Source: CAZGUG01 sp964625335 (GTDB lineage Bacteria; Bacillota; Clostridia; Ch29). Taken from it: a DNA stretch of 64,000 nucleotides. The notes under the pieces were generated by a model, which was not told the origin of the DNA, searched no databases, and saw nothing but the letters and a program-made list of their open reading frames with translations. Both the position numbers and the translations under genes were made by a program. Position 1 is the stretch's first letter. Each line of letters starts with the position of its first letter. The stretch spans positions 52,215 to 116,214 of the forward strand of contig CAZVBE010000005.1 in assembly GCA_964625335.1 (NCBI GenBank), given 5' to 3'. Shown here one piece after another: positions 7,612 through 16,900 of this stretch.

Positions 7612-8645
7612 CTATGAGTATGGAAGAAAAATTTATCAACGCGGTGTCTGTCCGGCTTATCGACGGGATGGCCTTTTCGGTGCTTAAGATAGAAGAGCGG
7701 GAAGGTATAGATGCCCTCGCCCGTATTAGGGGACAAAATCTGGAGCTTGTTTTTTTCATAAGTGACAGTAAAAACCGGGACTTCATTTGTTACGAACAGC
7801 TTCCCCGTATCGGGGAATATATGGACAGGTTAAACTGCACACAAGCCAGACTTGTGAATATATTTATGGCCGGGGACCACAATACATATGACTGTGATAT
7901 GGAAACTGACCTATACGACAGTATATCGGTATCCCGGATATGGGTGGACATAGGGCAGGGCATGGTTTGGGGCGACACGTCCCATCTTAACAGGCTGGAT
8001 TCCCTGCTTAAGGAGTATGCCAGTATACCCAGGCTGGAACGGTATTCTCCGATAAACCTTGAAACGCTTACCAGGGTAGATAAAGATGTAAAGCCGGTTA
8101 TCACTTACGGTATCATTTGGATAAATATAATTATGTGGATACTTATGACGCTGGCAGGAGGTTCTACCAACGTTGCCGTATTAGTCAGGTTTGGCGCCAT
8201 GTACGCTCCCCTTGTAATAAGAGGGGAGTACTGGCGATTAATAACACCAATGTTTCTGCACGTGGGAGCGATACACCTGGCCTTTAATTCGTATGCCCTT
8301 TATAATTTGGGAACACTGGCCGAAAAAATTTATGGCAGGTCAAAGTTTATTGTTGTCTATGCCGCTGCCGGTGTTTTAGGCAGCGTATTCAGTTTTTTGT
8401 TTACGCGGGCGGTATCCGCCGGGGCTTCAGGAGCAATTTTCGGCCTGCTGGGGGCGCTTCTTTATTTCGGCAGGAAAAGGCCGGGGGTTTTCAGAAGGGG
8501 CTTTACGGCAAATCTTGCCACAATACTGCTTATAAACCTTTTTATAGGCTTTTCCAACCCCGGTATAGATAATTTCGCCCATATAGGAGGTTTTATAGGT
8601 GGGTATATCTCATCCCACCTTATCCTGAAGAGGATGCGAAGATAG
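7608..8645 (+). CDS. Rhomboid-family intramembrane serine protease
   Basis: 345 residues: a soluble N-terminal domain (about 1-160) followed by a six-helix rhomboid core. The family motifs are all present: HVGAIHLAFN (HxxxxHxxxN) near residues 218-227, the catalytic serine in GASGAIFGLLGA near 273, and the catalytic histidine in NFAHIGGFIGG near 324. It should cleave membrane-spanning substrates in the plasma membrane. The start ATG lies four bases inside gerW, so it is probably coexpressed with the germination genes. The N-terminal domain has no family that I recognise; it may recruit substrate. Confidence 0.9.
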   Translation: MTMSMEEKFINAVSVRLIDGMAFSVLKIEEREGIDALARIRGQNLELVFFISDSKNRDFICYEQLPRIGEYMDRLNCTQARLVNIFMAGDHNTYDCDMETDLYDSISVSRIWVDIGQGMVWGDTSHLNRLDSLLKEYASIPRLERYSPINLETLTRVDKDVKPVITYGIIWINIIMWILMTLAGGSTNVAVLVRFGAMYAPLVIRGEYWRLITPMFLHVGAIHLAFNSYALYNLGTLAEKIYGRSKFIVVYAAAGVLGSVFSFLFTRAVSAGASGAIFGLLGALLYFGRKRPGVFRRGFTANLATILLINLFIGFSNPGIDNFAHIGGFIGGYISSHLILKRMRR

Positions 8646-8726
8646 GTCTAAAGAGTATGCAGGTCAAAGATAGGCCGGTGATTGTTCAGGGGTTAATAAT
8701 ATAAAGCGAAAACAGGAGAATCGAGT

Positions 8727-9428
8727 ATGGCTATATTTGCAATATCCGACCTTCATCTGTCCAAAGCCGTCAACAAGCCGATGGATATTTTCGGTGGAGG
8801 ATGGGAGAATTATATGGAGAAGATTGAGGAAAACTGGAATAAAACCGTAAGTGAGGACGACTGGGTGTTGGTTTGCGGCGATTTGTCCTGGGCAACCTAT
8901 CTTGAAGAAGCGGCTGCGGATTTTGAGTTTCTGTCAATGCTGCCCGGTAAAAAAATACTGTGCAAGGGCAATCATGATTATTGGTGGACAACCTTTAATA
9001 AAATGAATAAATTCAGGGAAGAGAAGGGGTTTAACAATATTTTTTTTGTCCACAATAACAGCTATATATGCCAGTCGGTGGGGATTTGCGGAACCCGGGG
9101 CTGGGTTAGCCCCGAAAGTCCTGATTATACCGTGCATGATACCAAGATATTCAGCAGGGAACTGGGGCGGCTGGAACTGTCCATAAGGGATCTGCAGGAT
9201 AAAAGCTATGAGCAGATTGTTGTTATGCTGCATTATCCGCCCCTTTACCACGAAAGCGGTTCCAGGGACTTTCTGGAGATGATGAAAAGCTATGGCGTCA
9301 ACAAATGCATATACGGGCACCTGCACGGCCAGGCGTCAAGGGATGCGGTTGAGGGTCAGATTGAAGGGGTAGAATTCATGCTGACCTCCTGCGACAGGCT
9401 TGGGTTCAGCCCTGTCAGGCTGTATTGA
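8727..9428 (+). CDS. Cytoplasmic metallophosphoesterase
   Basis: 233-residue calcineurin-like phosphoesterase. The dinuclear metal-binding motifs occur in order: SDLHLS (residues 7-12), CGDLSWA, KGNHDYWW, a His in LHYPPLY, and the closing YGHLHG. No signal peptide or membrane segment is seen. The substrate is unknown; the family covers nucleotide, phosphoprotein and cyclic-nucleotide phosphoesterases. The start follows ACAGGAGAATCGAGT. Confidence 0.85.
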   Translation: MAIFAISDLHLSKAVNKPMDIFGGGWENYMEKIEENWNKTVSEDDWVLVCGDLSWATYLEEAAADFEFLSMLPGKKILCKGNHDYWWTTFNKMNKFREEKGFNNIFFVHNNSYICQSVGICGTRGWVSPESPDYTVHDTKIFSRELGRLELSIRDLQDKSYEQIVVMLHYPPLYHESGSRDFLEMMKSYGVNKCIYGHLHGQASRDAVEGQIEGVEFMLTSCDRLGFSPVRLY

Positions 9429-9492
9429 CCGGTGCAATGCATGGAGATGCCAGCCTTGTGCATAACACAGGCGCTGCGGAGAGGATAAAATT

Positions 9493-10440
9493 ATGGACAA
9501 ACCAAGGTACAGGGTTTATTCGGAATTTCTTAAAGCAAAATACGGATGCAAGGTATACAAGCTGCCTGTAAATCTGCCGGTCACCTGCCCCAACAGGGAT
9601 GGCGAGATTGGATATGGAGGGTGTATTTTTTGTGGTGAATCCGGTGCGGGATTTGAGACACTGTCCGAACAAATGCCTGTGGAAAAGCAGCTTAAGAAGA
9701 ATATGGAATACATAGGTAAAAAGTACGGTGCTAAGAAATACATAGCCTACTTTCAGAATTTTACCAATACCTATTTGGAGCCTGAAAGGCTCAAGGGCTA
9801 TCTGTACGAGGCGTGCATTCCGGGAATAGTTGAAGTGTACATTTCTACCCGGCCCGACTGTATTGGCGAACGCCACCTTGGGATGGTCAGCGATTTCAGC
9901 AAACAGGCGGGTGTTGAGGTTACCTTTGAACTGGGGCTGCAAACGGTTAACTACCACAGCCTTACAAAGATAAACAGGGGACATACCCTCGCCGAGTTTA
10001 TCGATGCGGTGATGCGGGTAAGGGGGCATGGGTTCGGAGTGTGCGCCCATCTTATACTGGACCTGCCCTGGGACGATATGCTTGATGTTGTGGAAAACGC
10101 CAAGATACTGTCCGCCCTTGAGGTTAAGCAGGTTAAAATACATTCCCTTTATATAGTAAAGGGTACCGAGCTCGCCCGCATGTATGTGGAAAATAACATA
10201 AGACTGGTTTCAATGGAGGAATACGTACAAAGGGTTATAGGTTTTTTGGAACACCTCGGCCCGGATATCGTGATACAGAGACTTATCGGCAGGGCACCGG
10301 AGGAAGACACGCTGCAGGCAAATTGGAATACAAGTTGGTGGAAGATTAAAGAATGCATTGAACAGCAGATGGCTGCTAAAGATACATGGCAGGGCAAAAA
10401 GTTCGATTATCTGGGGGGTAAAGCTGTGCGAAAGTTCTGA
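9493..10440 (+). CDS. TIGR01212-family radical SAM protein (YtqA-like)
   Basis: 315-residue radical SAM protein. The cluster-binding cysteines are spaced as in the TIGR01212/YhcC/YtqA family: TCPNRDGEIGYGGCIFCG near residues 30-48. The later stretches YFQNFTNTY, STRPDCI and ELGLQTVNYHSLTKINRGH are also typical. The enzyme presumably makes a 5'-deoxyadenosyl radical; its substrate is not known. Bacillus places ytqA near the ytqB methyltransferase, which is absent here. GGAGAGGATAAAATT precedes the ATG. Confidence 0.9.
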   Translation: MDKPRYRVYSEFLKAKYGCKVYKLPVNLPVTCPNRDGEIGYGGCIFCGESGAGFETLSEQMPVEKQLKKNMEYIGKKYGAKKYIAYFQNFTNTYLEPERLKGYLYEACIPGIVEVYISTRPDCIGERHLGMVSDFSKQAGVEVTFELGLQTVNYHSLTKINRGHTLAEFIDAVMRVRGHGFGVCAHLILDLPWDDMLDVVENAKILSALEVKQVKIHSLYIVKGTELARMYVENNIRLVSMEEYVQRVIGFLEHLGPDIVIQRLIGRAPEEDTLQANWNTSWWKIKECIEQQMAAKDTWQGKKFDYLGGKAVRKF

Positions 10441-10471
10441 AAGGGAATAAACCATCCGGAGGGATTTACTT

Positions 10472-11617
10472 ATGAAAAGACTGTTACTGGCGACAATGGC
10501 TTTGGCCGTGATATCTGCAGGATGCATAAGGAACAGCGATGAAAGAATGCCTCCCATTGACCCTCCCGCCGGGGAAAGCCGGAAATCCGTTGTGGAAACG
10601 CTGCTGGAGGATATGACACCGGGAGAAAAGATTGGGCAGATGCTTATGGTGGGCATTGAGGGGACGGAGCTGGACGGGGACACCTCATTATTTTTGAAGG
10701 AGCACAGAATCGGCGGCGTGATTCTATTCGGAAGGAATATTCAAAACTCCCAACAGGCCAGTGAACTATCCCAAGGGCTGCAGGAGTTGAATGCAGGACC
10801 ACCGGGTGTCCGTATGCTGATAGGAACCGACCAGGAAGGGGGCAGGGTGAACAGGCTTCCGGGAGATGAAGGGCGGTTTCCGTCCGCCGGTATGCAGGCA
10901 CACGATAACAACCCGGACAGCGTGAGAGAGGCAGCGGGACAGATGGCGGCGCAGCTTAAGGGGATGGGCATTAATTTAAACTTTGCACCGGTACTGGATA
11001 TAAACAGCAACCCCGATAACCCCGTTATCGGGGACAGGGCCTTTGGAAACAATCCGGAGACAGTTTCACGGATGGGACTTGCCTTTATACAGGGAACCCT
11101 GGACAAAGGCGTGATTCCTGTGGTAAAGCATTTTCCCGGACACGGTGATACCCTGGTGGATTCCCATACCGAGCTTCCTGTGGTTTCCCACTCAATGGAA
11201 AGGCTGGCCGGCTTTGAACTGATCCCCTTTGAGGAGGCGATAAAAAACAGGGCGCCGGCGATAATGAGCGCCCATATACTGCTGGATAAGTTAGACAGAG
11301 ATTACCCGGCCACATTGTCGGCGCCGGTAATAACCGGGATACTGAGGGAGCGGATGGGGTTTGATGGCGTAGTGGTGTCCGACGACCTGGATATGGGGGC
11401 CATTACAGGACTGTACAGCCCCGGTGAGGCTGCGGTAAGGGCAGTAAAGGCAGGGGTTGATATACTGCTTGTAGGCCACAGCAGGGAAGGAATGCTTGAA
11501 GTCTTTGACGCGCTGACTAACGCAGTAAAAAGCGGCAACATATCGGAAGAGGTAATTGACAGTGCGGTACTTCGGATACTGACTATGAAGGAAAGGTTTG
11601 GGCTGGCAGACAGGTAA
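10472..11617 (+). CDS. nagZ: Beta-N-acetylhexosaminidase, lipoprotein
   Basis: Glycoside hydrolase family 3 enzyme (381 residues) that removes N-acetylglucosamine from muropeptides during cell-wall turnover. The N-terminus is a lipoprotein signal with lipobox ISAGC (cysteine at residue 18), so it should be anchored outside the membrane, as in Gram-positive NagZ/YbbD enzymes. It carries the family signature KHFPGHGDT near residue 222 with the catalytic His, and the nucleophile Asp in VVSDDLDM near 303. No C-terminal domain is fused. The start follows CCGGAGGGATTTACTT. Confidence 0.92.
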   Translation: MKRLLLATMALAVISAGCIRNSDERMPPIDPPAGESRKSVVETLLEDMTPGEKIGQMLMVGIEGTELDGDTSLFLKEHRIGGVILFGRNIQNSQQASELSQGLQELNAGPPGVRMLIGTDQEGGRVNRLPGDEGRFPSAGMQAHDNNPDSVREAAGQMAAQLKGMGINLNFAPVLDINSNPDNPVIGDRAFGNNPETVSRMGLAFIQGTLDKGVIPVVKHFPGHGDTLVDSHTELPVVSHSMERLAGFELIPFEEAIKNRAPAIMSAHILLDKLDRDYPATLSAPVITGILRERMGFDGVVVSDDLDMGAITGLYSPGEAAVRAVKAGVDILLVGHSREGMLEVFDALTNAVKSGNISEEVIDSAVLRILTMKERFGLADR

Positions 11618-11688
11618 ATCGCATGTGCAATATGTTATAATATAGTAGGTTATAAAAGAATAATTATTAGAAGAAGGTGATAAACGCC

Positions 11689-12777
11689 ATGAAGATAGGA
11701 CTTACAGGTCTCCCAACTGCAGGAAAGACCACATTTTTCAACCTGTTGACCCATTCGGATATTGAAACCAGCGCTTTTTCTTCCGGAAAAACCGAAGCCC
11801 ATATAGGTGTTGCGAAAATTCCCGATGACAGAATCGATTTTCTGTCGTCCGTATACAAACCCAAAAAGACCACCTATGCCACCATGGAACTTACCGATCT
11901 GCCGGGTCTGGTCAGGGGTTCAAGCACCGGAATGGGTATCGGCAACCAGTTCCTGGAAGCGGTCCGAAAAGTGGATGCCCTTGTGCAGATAGTCAGAGCC
12001 TTTGATGACGATAATGTAGTACATGTGGAAGGAAATATTAACCCCCTGAGGGATATAGATACGATTAATATGGAGCTTTTGTTTGCGGACCTGGGTACAA
12101 TCGAGACCAGAATAGACAGGATAGAAGCTTCGAAGAAGATTACCGATGTCATGCAGGAGGAGATGGGGGTATTGAAAAAATGCAGGGACGCTCTGGAAGA
12201 GGAACTGCCCATATATTCCCTGGATCTGACCGATGAGGAAAAGGAACATCTTAAAACCTTTAACTTCCTTTCGGTGAAACCGATGCTGCTGGTTATAAAT
12301 ATAGATGAAGAGCAGCTGTCCTCGGGGAAGTATTCGCAAAAGGAAGAACTGCATGAGTATTCACGGCAAAAGGGCATGCCCATTATTGAGATTTGTGCCC
12401 AGGTGGAGGTGGAGATTGACCACCTTGACGAAGAGGACAAAAAGCTTTTCATGGAGGAAATAGGTATTGGTGAGCCGGGGATAGACAGGCTGGCCAGAAC
12501 CATATACCAGTATTTCGGTTTGATTTCTTTCCTCACCGCCGGCGAGGATGAAGTCAAGGCATGGACTATAAAGAAAGGAACTACCGCCCACAAGGCCGCA
12601 GGAAAAATACATACGGATATAGAAAGGGGCTTCATAAGGGCCGAGGTGGTTAAATATATGGATTTGAAGGAACTGGGCTCCGTACAGAAAGCTAAGGAGA
12701 AGGGCCTTTACAGGCTGGAGGGTAAAGAATATATAGTGCAGGACGGGGATATCATTAATTTCAGATTCAATGTATAA
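11689..12777 (+). CDS. YchF/Obg-like GTPase-fold protein with DUF933 tail
   Basis: 362 residues. ATG 11689 is preferred over GTG 11677 because AGAAGGTGAT lies 7-8 bases before it and the protein then begins MKIGLTG at the first strand. The P-loop reads GLPTAGKTTFFN (YchF consensus GxPNVGKST), the G3 region DLPGLVRG, and the G4 position NIDE, matching the NxxE variant that gives YchF its ATP preference. The C-terminal TGS-like DUF933 domain contains TTAHKAAGKIHTDIERGF and ends in GDIINFRFNV. Length is close to standard YchF. It is a divergent member of the family; its ribosome-linked or stress role is not known. Confidence 0.85.
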   Translation: MKIGLTGLPTAGKTTFFNLLTHSDIETSAFSSGKTEAHIGVAKIPDDRIDFLSSVYKPKKTTYATMELTDLPGLVRGSSTGMGIGNQFLEAVRKVDALVQIVRAFDDDNVVHVEGNINPLRDIDTINMELLFADLGTIETRIDRIEASKKITDVMQEEMGVLKKCRDALEEELPIYSLDLTDEEKEHLKTFNFLSVKPMLLVINIDEEQLSSGKYSQKEELHEYSRQKGMPIIEICAQVEVEIDHLDEEDKKLFMEEIGIGEPGIDRLARTIYQYFGLISFLTAGEDEVKAWTIKKGTTAHKAAGKIHTDIERGFIRAEVVKYMDLKELGSVQKAKEKGLYRLEGKEYIVQDGDIINFRFNV

Positions 12778-12801
12778 ACTATAGCAGAGGGAGTCTTTGA
12801 C

Positions 12802-14028
12802 GTGAGGGAGATATTGGCACTGGCAACCGGTTTTTTATTGATTATTGTTATGCTTTACAAAAAAGCTCAGATTGGAACGACCATGTTTACAGCATCAATT
12901 GTTATGGGTTTACTGGCGGGTTTTGGACCTTTGAAAACCCTGAAAGTTATTTTCGCTTCGATTACAGCAAGGGCAACCATTGAATTGCTTGTAGTGGTAA
13001 CCATCATAAGTATTCTGAGTTTTATGCTGCAAAAATATGGAATCCTGAACAAGATGGCTGATTCCCTTGAAGACCTGTTTAATAACAACTGGTTTTCATT
13101 GATGTTTCTGCCCTTATTGGTAGGGGTTCTGTCCGTCCCCGGAGGAGCGGTTATGTCGGCGCCTGTAGTAGACAGCGTAGGGGACAAGCTGAAACTTGAA
13201 AATTTACGAAAATCGGCTATAAACGTCGTTTTCAGGCATATTGTATTCTTTCTGTTTCCTTTTTCTACAACGATGATCCTTACCAGTCAGCTTGCGGGGT
13301 TAAGCCCCTATACGATAATAAGGTATAATCTCCCTATGGCATTGGTTTCAATAAGCGCGGGCTATATGTTGTTTGTAAAGGACAGTGTAACCGATGCAAG
13401 AGGTGCACAAAGCAAGTCGGATAAAGGGATTATTCATAGAATAGGTGCTGTATTAATGTATACCTCTCCGTTATGGATTGGTATAGTACTTAATCTTGCG
13501 TTGGGAATGCCCTTTTATTTGGCCTTGGCTCCGGGCGTTGCAATAGTGTATTTTCTGGGAGGGAAAGAAAAGGAGGACTTTCTGAAAGGAATTGGTCATG
13601 GAATAAACTGCAAAATGATTTATGCCGTAGCCGGTATCATGTGCCTCCAGGGTTTTATTAAGCAGATGCCGGCAATCGCCCGGTCGATAAATACCTTATT
13701 GGAATCTGGTATGGACATACGGATACTTATCGTGCTTTCAACTGCCGTTGTGGGTTTACTTACAGCAAACAGTACCGCTGTTATGGGAATGCTTCTTCCG
13801 CTTTTTATACCTTTGGCTGCGGATATAGGCGCAAAGGCATATATAACATCGCTGATTTTTGTTTCGGGATTCCTTTTCTATTTTATTTCGCCCCTGCATC
13901 TGTGCCAGATTTTTACTGCGGAATATTTTGATGTAAACGTTAAGGAGCTCTATAGAGAGTATAGAGTATATTGGCCCGTTCTTGCACTGGCCATGATTAT
14001 TATGTATGCGTTCATATACCAAATTTGA
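12802..14028 (+). CDS. DUF401-family membrane permease
   Basis: 408-residue polytopic membrane protein with about ten hydrophobic segments, resembling the DUF401 family (PF04165) of the ion-transporter superfamily. Features include LPLLVGVLSVPGGAVMSAP and the late GLLTANSTAVMGMLLPLFIP loop, typical of transporters with re-entrant hairpins. The substrate is unknown; dicarboxylate or other organic-anion transport is a guess. The start is GTG 12802, with AGAGGGAG upstream. It precedes the ptb-ior cluster by 120 bases, so it may supply or export related acids. Confidence 0.75.
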   Translation: MREILALATGFLLIIVMLYKKAQIGTTMFTASIVMGLLAGFGPLKTLKVIFASITARATIELLVVVTIISILSFMLQKYGILNKMADSLEDLFNNNWFSLMFLPLLVGVLSVPGGAVMSAPVVDSVGDKLKLENLRKSAINVVFRHIVFFLFPFSTTMILTSQLAGLSPYTIIRYNLPMALVSISAGYMLFVKDSVTDARGAQSKSDKGIIHRIGAVLMYTSPLWIGIVLNLALGMPFYLALAPGVAIVYFLGGKEKEDFLKGIGHGINCKMIYAVAGIMCLQGFIKQMPAIARSINTLLESGMDIRILIVLSTAVVGLLTANSTAVMGMLLPLFIPLAADIGAKAYITSLIFVSGFLFYFISPLHLCQIFTAEYFDVNVKELYREYRVYWPVLALAMIIMYAFIYQI

Positions 14029-14149
14029 AGGTCTAAAAAATTTTAACAGTTCAAAAATTTGTCTATAATTGAAGGATTAATTATGTCTGTAAAGAATAAT
14101 TATATAGATGGGTGTGTCTCCATACATTAATTGAAAGAGGTGATGTGGT

Positions 14150-15055
14150 ATGATAAAAAATTTTGAGCAGTTGCTTCAAAGGGCAAAAATGCAAAATACA
14201 ATGAAGCTTGCTGTGGCGGCTGCCCAGGATGAAGAGGTGCTTAAGGCTGTCGATGAGGCATACAAGCTTGGGATTGCGCAGCCCATTCTTGTGGGAGACA
14301 GGGCAAAGATACAGGAGATAGCGCGGAATTTGGAAATTGATATCACAAAGTTTGATATTGTAGATATACACGATCTGGCGGAAGCAGCCAGACAGGCAGT
14401 TTCCCTTGTAAGCAACGGAAAAGCCCATTTTGTAATGAAGGGAATACTGGGCACCGCAGACCTTTTAAAGGCTGTTTTGGATAAGGAGATAGGTTTAAGG
14501 GGCAAAAACCTTTTGAGTCATGTGATGGTGTACCAGGTGCCTGCGTACCATAAGCCTATTTACTTAACCGATGGCGGTATGAATATAGCTCCGTCGTTGG
14601 AGGATAAGAAGCAGATAATCGAAAACGCCATCCAGGTCTGCAGCGCAATGGGCGTGGAGAAGCCGAAGGTGGCAGCGCTTACGGCGGTTGAAAAGGTAAA
14701 CGATAAAATGCAGGCAACGGTGGATGCGGCAAAGCTTAAAGAAATGTCGGAAGCGGGCGAATTCGGCAGCGCGATAGTTGATGGACCGCTGTCCTTCGAT
14801 CTGGCATTCAACGAAGAGGCAGCCCGGCATAAGGGAGTAGAGAGTCCGGTTGCAGGGGATGCGGACGTACTGTTGGTACCTGCCATCGAGGTTGGGAACG
14901 GCATAGGCAAATGCATGACATATTTTGCCAATGCGGATTCCGCCGGAGTAGTCATGGGAGCCAAGGCTCCTATAGTGTTGGTATCCAGAGCCGATACACA
15001 CCAAACAAAGCTTTATTCGATAGCCCTTGGCAGCGTAGTTGCGGGAAAAATATAA
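14150..15055 (+). CDS. ptb: Phosphate butyryltransferase-type phosphate acyltransferase
   Basis: 301-residue member of the Ptb/Pta family that exchanges the CoA of an acyl-CoA for phosphate. Recognisable blocks are PILVGDRAKI, AHFVMKGILGTADLLKAVL, LTDGGMNIAPSLEDK and SPVAGDADVLLVPAIEVGNG. In clostridia Ptb is normally paired with butyrate kinase, but here the next genes are iorA and iorB. The natural substrate may therefore be an aryl- or branched-chain acyl-CoA made by the adjacent oxidoreductase; that is inference from context. GAAAGAGGTGATGTGGT precedes the ATG. Confidence 0.88.
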   Translation: MIKNFEQLLQRAKMQNTMKLAVAAAQDEEVLKAVDEAYKLGIAQPILVGDRAKIQEIARNLEIDITKFDIVDIHDLAEAARQAVSLVSNGKAHFVMKGILGTADLLKAVLDKEIGLRGKNLLSHVMVYQVPAYHKPIYLTDGGMNIAPSLEDKKQIIENAIQVCSAMGVEKPKVAALTAVEKVNDKMQATVDAAKLKEMSEAGEFGSAIVDGPLSFDLAFNEEAARHKGVESPVAGDADVLLVPAIEVGNGIGKCMTYFANADSAGVVMGAKAPIVLVSRADTHQTKLYSIALGSVVAGKI

Positions 15056-15155
15056 CTGTGTAATTTCCCGGCGATTAATATATAATTTTGTTTGGGGTTT
15101 GGTCTATAAGGTTAAGTATAGATAAACAAACATAATTTGTGAGGGAGTGAGATGA

Positions 15156-16898
15156 TTGAAGAAACTTCTATCAGGCAATGAGGCCATTGCCAGAGGTGCC
15201 TACGAAGCAGGGATAACCGTAGCTTCAGCCTATCCCGGTACACCGAGCACCGAAATCCTGGAAAATATCGCACCCTATGAGGAAGTATATGCAGAATGGG
15301 CGCCAAATGAAAAGGTAGCCCTTGAGGTGGCAGTGGGAGCATCAATTTCCGGCGCAAGGTCGCTGGCTGCAATGAAGCATGTGGGCGTAAACGTTGCGGC
15401 GGACCCGCTCTTTACGGTGGCCTATACAGGGGTTAACGGCGGATTGGTACTCGTATCGGCAGACGATCCTGGTCTTCACAGTTCCCAGAACGAGCAGGAC
15501 AACAGATATTATGCCAAGTTCGCTAAAGTAGCTATGATAGAACCCAGTGACAGCCAGGAAGCCAAGGATTTTGTGCTGGAAGCGGTTAAACTAAGCGAGG
15601 AATTCGACGTTCCTGTGCTGCTCAGGGTGACAACCAGGATATGCCACAGTAAAACGCTGGTTGAGTTTAAAGAAAGACAGGAAGTGGGCATCAAGCATTA
15701 CGAGCGAAACATGGGCAAGTATATCGCAACGCCCGCAAACGCCAGGAAGCTGCACGTAACGCTTGAGGAAAGGCTTGTAAAGCTGGAGGAGCGAAGCAAC
15801 AATTCACCGCTTAACTTCTATGAGTGGAACGATAAAAAGACAGGTATAATAACGAGCGGCATAAGCTACCAGTACGCAAAGGAAGTATTTGGGGACAGGG
15901 TTTCCTACCTGAAGCTGGGTATGACCTTCCCGCTGCCCAAGAAGATGATAGCAGAATTTGCAAAGCAGGTTGATACTCTTTATGTAATAGAGGAAAATGA
16001 GCCATACATTGAAGAAGCCGTCAGGGTACTCGGTTTTGACTGCATCGGCAAGGACAAGATACCCGGTATCTACGAGCTGAACCCGGACATTTTGGAAAGA
16101 AGCCTTTTGGGGACTGAGAAAGAGCTTTTGAAAGGTGACAGGCAAATGCCGGGACGACCGCCGGTACTTTGCCCCGGATGCCCTCACAGGGGACTCTTCT
16201 TTGCACTAAGCAAAAAGGACGCGGTTGTGACAAGCGATATAGGATGCTATACCTTAGGCGCAATGCCACCGCTTAATTCGGCGGATACCTGCATATGTAT
16301 GGGAGCCAGCATAAGCGCAGGCCACGGTTTCTATAAAGCCAACGAGAAAAACGGCAGGGACGGAAAAGTATTTGCGGTAATAGGAGACTCCACCTTCTTT
16401 CATTCAGGGATGACAGGTCTGGCGGGGGTTGCCTATAATAAGAGCAACGTTACGGTGGTAATTGCCGACAACAGGATAACCGGCATGACCGGCCACCAAG
16501 AAAACCCCGGCACCGGTAAAACCTTAAAGGGTGAAGAAGCGATTGCCCTTGACATACCGAAAGTCTGCAATGCGCTTGGCATAGAAAACGTAAAGGTCGT
16601 TAATCCCCTTAACTTAAAAGAAATGAGGGGAGCGGTCAATGAAGCCATGAAGGCAACAGAGCCTAATGTAATCGTTACCCAATGGCCATGTGCCCTTATC
16701 AAGACCGAGCCGCAGCCGACAGGACACTGCCAGGTCAACCAGGAAAAATGCACACAGTGCTATGCCTGCATGCAGATAGGCTGCCCGGCTATATCCAAAC
16801 AGGACGGCAATGTTGTTATAGATGATACCATGTGTAACGGATGCGAGCTGTGCACACAGCTATGCGCCTTTAAAGCCATAGAGAAGGTGGGTGAATAA
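15156..16898 (+). CDS. iorA: Indolepyruvate ferredoxin oxidoreductase, alpha subunit
   Basis: 580-residue large subunit of the enzyme that oxidatively decarboxylates aryl 2-oxoacids to aryl-acetyl-CoA, reducing ferredoxin. The start is TTG 15156 after GTGAGGGAGTGAG, giving the family N-terminus LLSGNEAIARGAYEAG. The pyrimidine/PP domain contains YPGTPSTEI; the thiamine-diphosphate-binding half has GDSTFFHSGM and a later DN pair in VVIADNRITGMTG. The C-terminus binds two [4Fe-4S] clusters through CTQCYACMQIGCPA and CNGCELCTQLCAF. The enzyme is oxygen-sensitive, which fits an anaerobe. iorB follows after two bases. Confidence 0.95.
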   Translation: MKKLLSGNEAIARGAYEAGITVASAYPGTPSTEILENIAPYEEVYAEWAPNEKVALEVAVGASISGARSLAAMKHVGVNVAADPLFTVAYTGVNGGLVLVSADDPGLHSSQNEQDNRYYAKFAKVAMIEPSDSQEAKDFVLEAVKLSEEFDVPVLLRVTTRICHSKTLVEFKERQEVGIKHYERNMGKYIATPANARKLHVTLEERLVKLEERSNNSPLNFYEWNDKKTGIITSGISYQYAKEVFGDRVSYLKLGMTFPLPKKMIAEFAKQVDTLYVIEENEPYIEEAVRVLGFDCIGKDKIPGIYELNPDILERSLLGTEKELLKGDRQMPGRPPVLCPGCPHRGLFFALSKKDAVVTSDIGCYTLGAMPPLNSADTCICMGASISAGHGFYKANEKNGRDGKVFAVIGDSTFFHSGMTGLAGVAYNKSNVTVVIADNRITGMTGHQENPGTGKTLKGEEAIALDIPKVCNALGIENVKVVNPLNLKEMRGAVNEAMKATEPNVIVTQWPCALIKTEPQPTGHCQVNQEKCTQCYACMQIGCPAISKQDGNVVIDDTMCNGCELCTQLCAFKAIEKVGE

Positions 16899-16900
16899 TT

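Noticed and set aside
14029..14149. Butyrate kinase fragment next to ptb
   Set aside because: Neither flank of ptb contains acetokinase-family motifs in any frame; the genes beside it are a DUF401 permease and iorA.
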